Positions 6,058 through 8,925 of a stretch of 8,925 nt of DNA are shown here, piece after piece. The stretch is from Nitrospirae bacterium RIFCSPHIGHO2_01_FULL_66_17 (lineage in GTDB: Bacteria > Nitrospirota > Nitrospiria > 2-01-FULL-66-17), in the NCBI GenBank assembly GCA_001803875.1, contig MHEO01000015.1, forward strand, positions 23,889 through 32,813. Direction: 5' to 3'. A program made the position numbers and the translations under genes. The notes beneath the pieces were generated by a model. That model was not told where the DNA came from. It did no database searches and saw nothing but the letters and a program-made list of their open reading frames with translations. Each line of letters opens with the position of its first letter. The stretch's first letter is position 1.

Positions 6058-7890
6058 TTACTCCACCGTCACGCTCTTCGCCAGATTCCTGGGTTGATCC
6101 ACGTCGCTGCCCCGCAGCACTGCGATGTGATACGCCAGCAGTTGCAGGGGGATCACCGACATCATCGGCATCAAAAACGGGTCGATGTCGGGCACCGCGA
6201 TCGCCACGTCGGCCTTGCCGGCCGCCTCGTCGTCGCCCTCCGTCACGATCGCGATCACCCCGCCGTCGCGCGCCTTTACCTCCATCAGACTGTTGAGCAC
6301 CTTGTCGTAGGCCGTGTCGCGGGTCGCCAGCACGACCACCGGCATGTCTTCGTCGATCAGCGCGATCGGCCCGTGCTTCATCTCGCCGGCGGGATAGCCC
6401 TCCGCGTGGATGTACGAGATCTCCTTCAATTTGAGCGCGCCCTCCAGCGCGATCGGGTAATTGATCCCGCGCCCCAGATACAGAAAATTGTCCCGGTGCG
6501 CGAAGCGCCGGGCGACGTCGGCCACGCCCTTCGCCGACCGCTGCAACCACTCGTCGATCTGCGCCGGCAATTGAAACAGGGCGTCGGCGAGCGCCTTGCC
6601 CCGCCGCGGGTCGAGCCTCCCGCGCTCGCGCCCCAGCGCCAGCCCCACCAGGACCAAGGCCGCCAACTGGCAGGTAAACGCCTTGGTCGACGCGACGCCG
6701 ATCTCGGGCCCCGCGTGGGTCTGCAGCACGCCGTCGGTCTCGCGCGCGATCGTGCTGCCCATCACGTTGCAGATCGCGAGCGTCGTCGCGCCCTTCGCCC
6801 TGGCTTCGCGCAACGCGCCCAGCGTGTCGGCCGTTTCCCCCGACTGCGAAATGCCCACCACGAGGTCGGTCGGCCCGACGATCGGGTCGCGGTACCGGTA
6901 CTCCGACGCGATGTCGACCTCCACCGGAATCCGCGCCAGCGCCTCGATCAGAAACTTGCCGACCAGCCCCGCGTGCCACGACGTGCCGCACGCCGCGATC
7001 GTGATCTTGGTCGCCGCGCGCAGGCGCGCGGGCGCAAGCCCCAGTTCCTCGATGTAGACCGATCCGGTCTCCGGCGAGATCCGGCCCCGGACCGTGTTGA
7101 TCAGGGCCTGGGGCTGCTCGTGGATTTCCTTGAGCATGAAGTGCTTGTAGCCGCCCTTCTCCGCCATCGCGGGACTCCAGGTGATCTGCACCGGGGCTCG
7201 GCTCCTCGGCTCGCCGCGCGCGTCCGTGATCGCGAGCCGCCCGGCCGACGCGACCACGACGTCGCCGTCCTCCAGGAAGATCACCGACCGGGTGTGCGAC
7301 AGGATCGCGGGCACGTCGGAGGCGATGAAGTGCTCCCCGTCGCCCACGCCCACGATCAAGGGACAGCCATGTCGCGCGGCGACGATGATGTCGGGGGCGC
7401 TCTCGGCCATCACGACGACCGCGTACGAGCCGGACAGCCGCGCCAGCGCCGCGCGGAGCGCATCCTCCAGGCCGCGCCCCTCGCCCATCGCGCGGTCGAT
7501 CAGGTGGGCAATGATCTCGGTGTCGGTCTCGGAGCGGAACGTGCGCCCCTCGGCGACCAACTCACGCTTGAGCGGCAGATAATTCTCGATGATCCCGTTG
7601 TGGATCACCACGACGCGGCCCGCGCGGTGCGGGTGGGCGTTCTCCTCCGACGGCCGTCCGTGGGTGGCCCACCGCGTGTGGCCGATGCCGATCGTGCCGG
7701 CGGACTGGAGCCCGCCCAGCGCGGCTTCCAGGTTGGCGAGCTTGCCCGCCGCGCGCTTGACGTGCAGCGTCCCGTCCTGGAGGAACGCGATCCCCGCCGA
7801 GTCGTAGCCGCGATATTCCAGCCGCCGCAACCCGTCGATCAGGATCGGCACCGCGGGTTGTTTGCCGACATAGCCGATGACGCCGCACAT
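6058..7890 (-). CDS. glmS: GlmS, glutamine--fructose-6-phosphate aminotransferase (isomerizing)
   Basis: GlmS makes glucosamine-6-phosphate from fructose-6-phosphate and glutamine, the first committed step to UDP-GlcNAc for peptidoglycan and lipopolysaccharide. The 610-residue product matches the family (E. coli 609). The N-terminal glutaminase domain has the nucleophile C2 (MCGVIGYVG), R73 (GHTRWATHG), N98-G99 (IHNGIIENY) and D123 (ETDTE). Two SIS sugar-isomerase domains follow: CGTSWHAG (301-308) and SQSGETADT (348-356) in the first; ALEGALKLKEISYIHAEGY (481-499) and MKHGP (504-508) in the second. The C-terminus, LAKSVTVE, carries the catalytic lysine (K605). The ATG at 7890 is fixed because Cys must be residue 2. 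AGGA (7896-7899) lies 5 nt upstream. The gene begins 10 nt after glmU, the classic glmUS pair. There is no room for a glmS ribozyme upstream. Confidence 0.98.
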   Translation of the reverse strand: MCGVIGYVGKQPAVPILIDGLRRLEYRGYDSAGIAFLQDGTLHVKRAAGKLANLEAALGGLQSAGTIGIGHTRWATHGRPSEENAHPHRAGRVVVIHNGIIENYLPLKRELVAEGRTFRSETDTEIIAHLIDRAMGEGRGLEDALRAALARLSGSYAVVVMAESAPDIIVAARHGCPLIVGVGDGEHFIASDVPAILSHTRSVIFLEDGDVVVASAGRLAITDARGEPRSRAPVQITWSPAMAEKGGYKHFMLKEIHEQPQALINTVRGRISPETGSVYIEELGLAPARLRAATKITIAACGTSWHAGLVGKFLIEALARIPVEVDIASEYRYRDPIVGPTDLVVGISQSGETADTLGALREARAKGATTLAICNVMGSTIARETDGVLQTHAGPEIGVASTKAFTCQLAALVLVGLALGRERGRLDPRRGKALADALFQLPAQIDEWLQRSAKGVADVARRFAHRDNFLYLGRGINYPIALEGALKLKEISYIHAEGYPAGEMKHGPIALIDEDMPVVVLATRDTAYDKVLNSLMEVKARDGGVIAIVTEGDDEAAGKADVAIAVPDIDPFLMPMMSVIPLQLLAYHIAVLRGSDVDQPRNLAKSVTVE

Positions 7891-7895
7891 AGGTG

Positions 7896-7910
7896 TCCTG
7901 TTATCTCCTC
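7896..7910 (-). promoter_or_regulatory. glmS ribosome binding region overlapping the glmU stop
   Basis: AGGA (7896-7899) is 5 nt before the glmS ATG and is probably the working site. A stronger GAGGAG (7905-7910) lies 14 nt from the ATG within the last codons of glmU (ACG AGG AGA TAA), too far for normal initiation. It could hold ribosomes ending glmU and aid coupling. Confidence 0.55.
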
Positions 7911-8925
7911 GTTCTGTCTTTGGGAGGGCCGTTCAATTGAACCAGCCTCTTCGGTGGCGAAGCAACGCCCCTACGGCCGCCACCGGCCCGTTGTTTCTTC
8001 GCCCAGCCCTTCTTCACCACTTGTCGCACGCGGCCGATGACCAACGCGTCGGCGGGCACGTCCTCGGTGACCGTCGTGCCCGCCGCGATCACCGCGCCCT
8101 TGCCGATCCGCACCGGCGCGACGAACTGGGTGTCGCTGCCGACGAACACGTCGTCCTCGATCACCGTGTTCGACTTTTTCACCCCGTCGTAGTTGCAGGT
8201 GATCGTTCCCGCGCCGATGTTCACGCCCGCCCCGATCGTCGCGTCGCCGAGATACGTCAGATGGTTGGCCTTCGAGCCGGCGCCGAGGTCGGTCTTTTTG
8301 AGTTCGACGAAGTTGCCCACGCGCGCGTCGCGTCGAACGACCGTCCCCGGCCGCAGGTGGGCGAACGGGCCGATCGAGGCGCCCTGTTCGATCGCGGCCT
8401 CCTCGATCAGGCAGTGGTCCTTGACGACCACGCGGTCCCCGAGCCGGCTGGCGACCAGGTGGCTGCCGGCGCCGATCAGGCAGCCGGCGCCGATCGTCGT
8501 CTCGCCCTCGAGCCAGGCGCCGGGCGCCAGGACCGTGTCGGGACCGATCGCGACGGTCGAATCGATCCACGTGCGCGCGGGGTCGAGGATCGTGACGCCC
8601 TCCTCCATCCAGCGCCGGCACGCGCGGGCCCGCATCATCCCTTCGACCCGCGCCAGATCGGCGCGGCTGTTGATCCCGATCAGTTCCTCCGCATCCACGG
8701 ACACGGCGTGAACCGGCCGCTTCGCGGCGATCGCCAGGCCGACGATGTCGGTGAGGTAATACTCGCCCTGGGCATTGTCGGCCGACAGCTCGGTCAGCGC
8801 CCGGCTCAGGAACTCGGTCTCGACGGCGTACAACCCGGTGTTGATCTCGGCGATCCGGCGCTGCGCGGGCGTGGCGTCGCGCTCTTCGACGATCGACGCG
8901 ACCGCGCCGTCGGCCCCGCGCACGA
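7901..8925 (-). CDS. glmU: GlmU, bifunctional GlcNAc-1-P uridylyltransferase / glucosamine-1-P acetyltransferase (5' end missing)
   Basis: GlmU acetylates glucosamine-1-phosphate with acetyl-CoA and then couples the product to UTP, giving UDP-GlcNAc. The window holds the last 340 complete codons. Adding 142 to the visible residue number gives E. coli numbering over most of its length. The end of the uridylyltransferase domain shows EINTG (26-30), QGEYYLTDI (52-60) and GINSR (83-87). The left-handed beta-helix acetyltransferase domain keeps R191, K209, H221, Y224, N244 and K250, equivalent to E. coli R333, K351, H363, Y366, N386 and K392. About 142 N-terminal residues with the nucleotide-binding signature lie beyond 8925; there is no real start here. 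E. coli GlmU would end near visible residue 314, so the last ~26 residues (from GRRGVASPPK onward) are an extra basic, low-complexity tail encoded by palindromic DNA. glmS follows after 10 nt. Confidence 0.96.
   Translation of the reverse strand, partial: VRGADGAVASIVEERDATPAQRRIAEINTGLYAVETEFLSRALTELSADNAQGEYYLTDIVGLAIAAKRPVHAVSVDAEELIGINSRADLARVEGMMRARACRRWMEEGVTILDPARTWIDSTVAIGPDTVLAPGAWLEGETTIGAGCLIGAGSHLVASRLGDRVVVKDHCLIEEAAIEQGASIGPFAHLRPGTVVRRDARVGNFVELKKTDLGAGSKANHLTYLGDATIGAGVNIGAGTITCNYDGVKKSNTVIEDDVFVGSDTQFVAPVRIGKGAVIAAGTTVTEDVPADALVIGRVRQVVKKGWAKKQRAGGGRRGVASPPKRLVQLNGPPKDRTRR
7931..7985. repeat. Palindromic stretch within the 3' end of glmU
   Basis: Two inverted repeats lie inside the codons for the extra GlmU tail. 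GTTCAATTGAAC (7931-7942) is a perfect 12-bp palindrome and locally A/T-rich. CGGTGGCG (7952-7959) and CGCCACCG (7978-7985) form an 8-bp stem around an 18-nt loop that contains CGCCCCTAC (7966-7974). The location, just past the conserved end of the protein, suggests a small dispersed repeat now read as coding sequence. I have no second copy in the window to prove that it is a repeat family. Confidence 0.45.

Noticed and set aside
6044..6991. An N-terminal extension of the helicase by 316 residues
   Set aside because: The frame is open upstream, but this part overlaps glmS in another frame and has no helicase-like content. The ATG at 6043 gives the normal PcrA N-terminus and has its own ribosome binding site.
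7891..7900. A glmS ribozyme or other riboswitch upstream of glmS
   Set aside because: Only 10 nt separate glmU and glmS, and the sequence before that is coding, so there is no room for the ribozyme fold.
6046..8040. Plus-strand open frames of 603 (4286-6097) and 664 codons opposite pcrA and glmS
   Set aside because: Same reason: both are antisense to full-length conserved enzymes, with biased composition and no motifs.
1..8925. A novel defence, mobile or biosynthetic system
   Set aside because: All seven genes are well-known core functions with intact motifs; no unknown ORF, integrase, transposase or toxin-antitoxin signature is present.

Overview
The window is a compact, visibly G+C-rich (roughly two thirds by eye) stretch of bacterial chromosome carrying core housekeeping genes. 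All seven genes lie on the minus strand, so transcription runs from high to low coordinates: glmU (5' end missing), glmS, pcrA/uvrD-type helicase, gatC, panD, cca-type tRNA nucleotidyltransferase, gatA (3' end missing). A GatCAB amidotransferase implies a bacterium that makes Gln-tRNA(Gln) and/or Asn-tRNA(Asn) indirectly. High G+C and G/C-rich palindromic repeats between genes would fit lineages such as Rokubacteria/NC10, Desulfobacterota, Myxococcota or Acidobacteriota. That is a weak inference; the window has no rRNA or other lineage marker.

Layout. 7901-8925: the C-terminal three quarters of bifunctional GlmU, whose last ~26 codons run through a small palindromic stretch. 6058-7890: complete GlmS. 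3779-6043: complete PcrA/UvrD helicase. 3477-3764: complete GatC. 3362-3476: spacer with a large G/C-rich hairpin repeat. 3011-3361: complete PanD. 2909-3010: spacer filled by an inverted pair of REP-like palindromes. 1412-2908: complete class II CCA-adding enzyme with an HD domain. 1-1396: GatA lacking only about its last 20 residues. No stretch over 300 bases lacks a gene.

How the genes work together. GlmS (fructose-6-P to glucosamine-6-P) and GlmU (glucosamine-1-P to UDP-GlcNAc) bracket the UDP-GlcNAc pathway; the mutase GlmM is not here. GatC and GatA are two of three subunits of the aminoacyl-tRNA amidotransferase; gatB is not here and may lie below position 1. The CCA enzyme builds or repairs the tRNA 3' end and so shares a translation theme with GatCAB. 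PanD makes beta-alanine for pantothenate/CoA. PcrA serves DNA repair and transcription-replication conflict resolution.

Spacing. glmU-glmS, glmS-pcrA, pcrA-gatC and cca-gatA are separated by only 10-15 nt and look like one transcription unit. The two spacers around panD are the only ones over 100 nt, and both hold palindromic repeats. I see no promoter, canonical terminator, riboswitch, tRNA, mobile-element gene or CRISPR array, and no convincing undescribed system. The features most worth a second look are the repeats around panD, the separation of gatC from gatA, and the GlmU tail.
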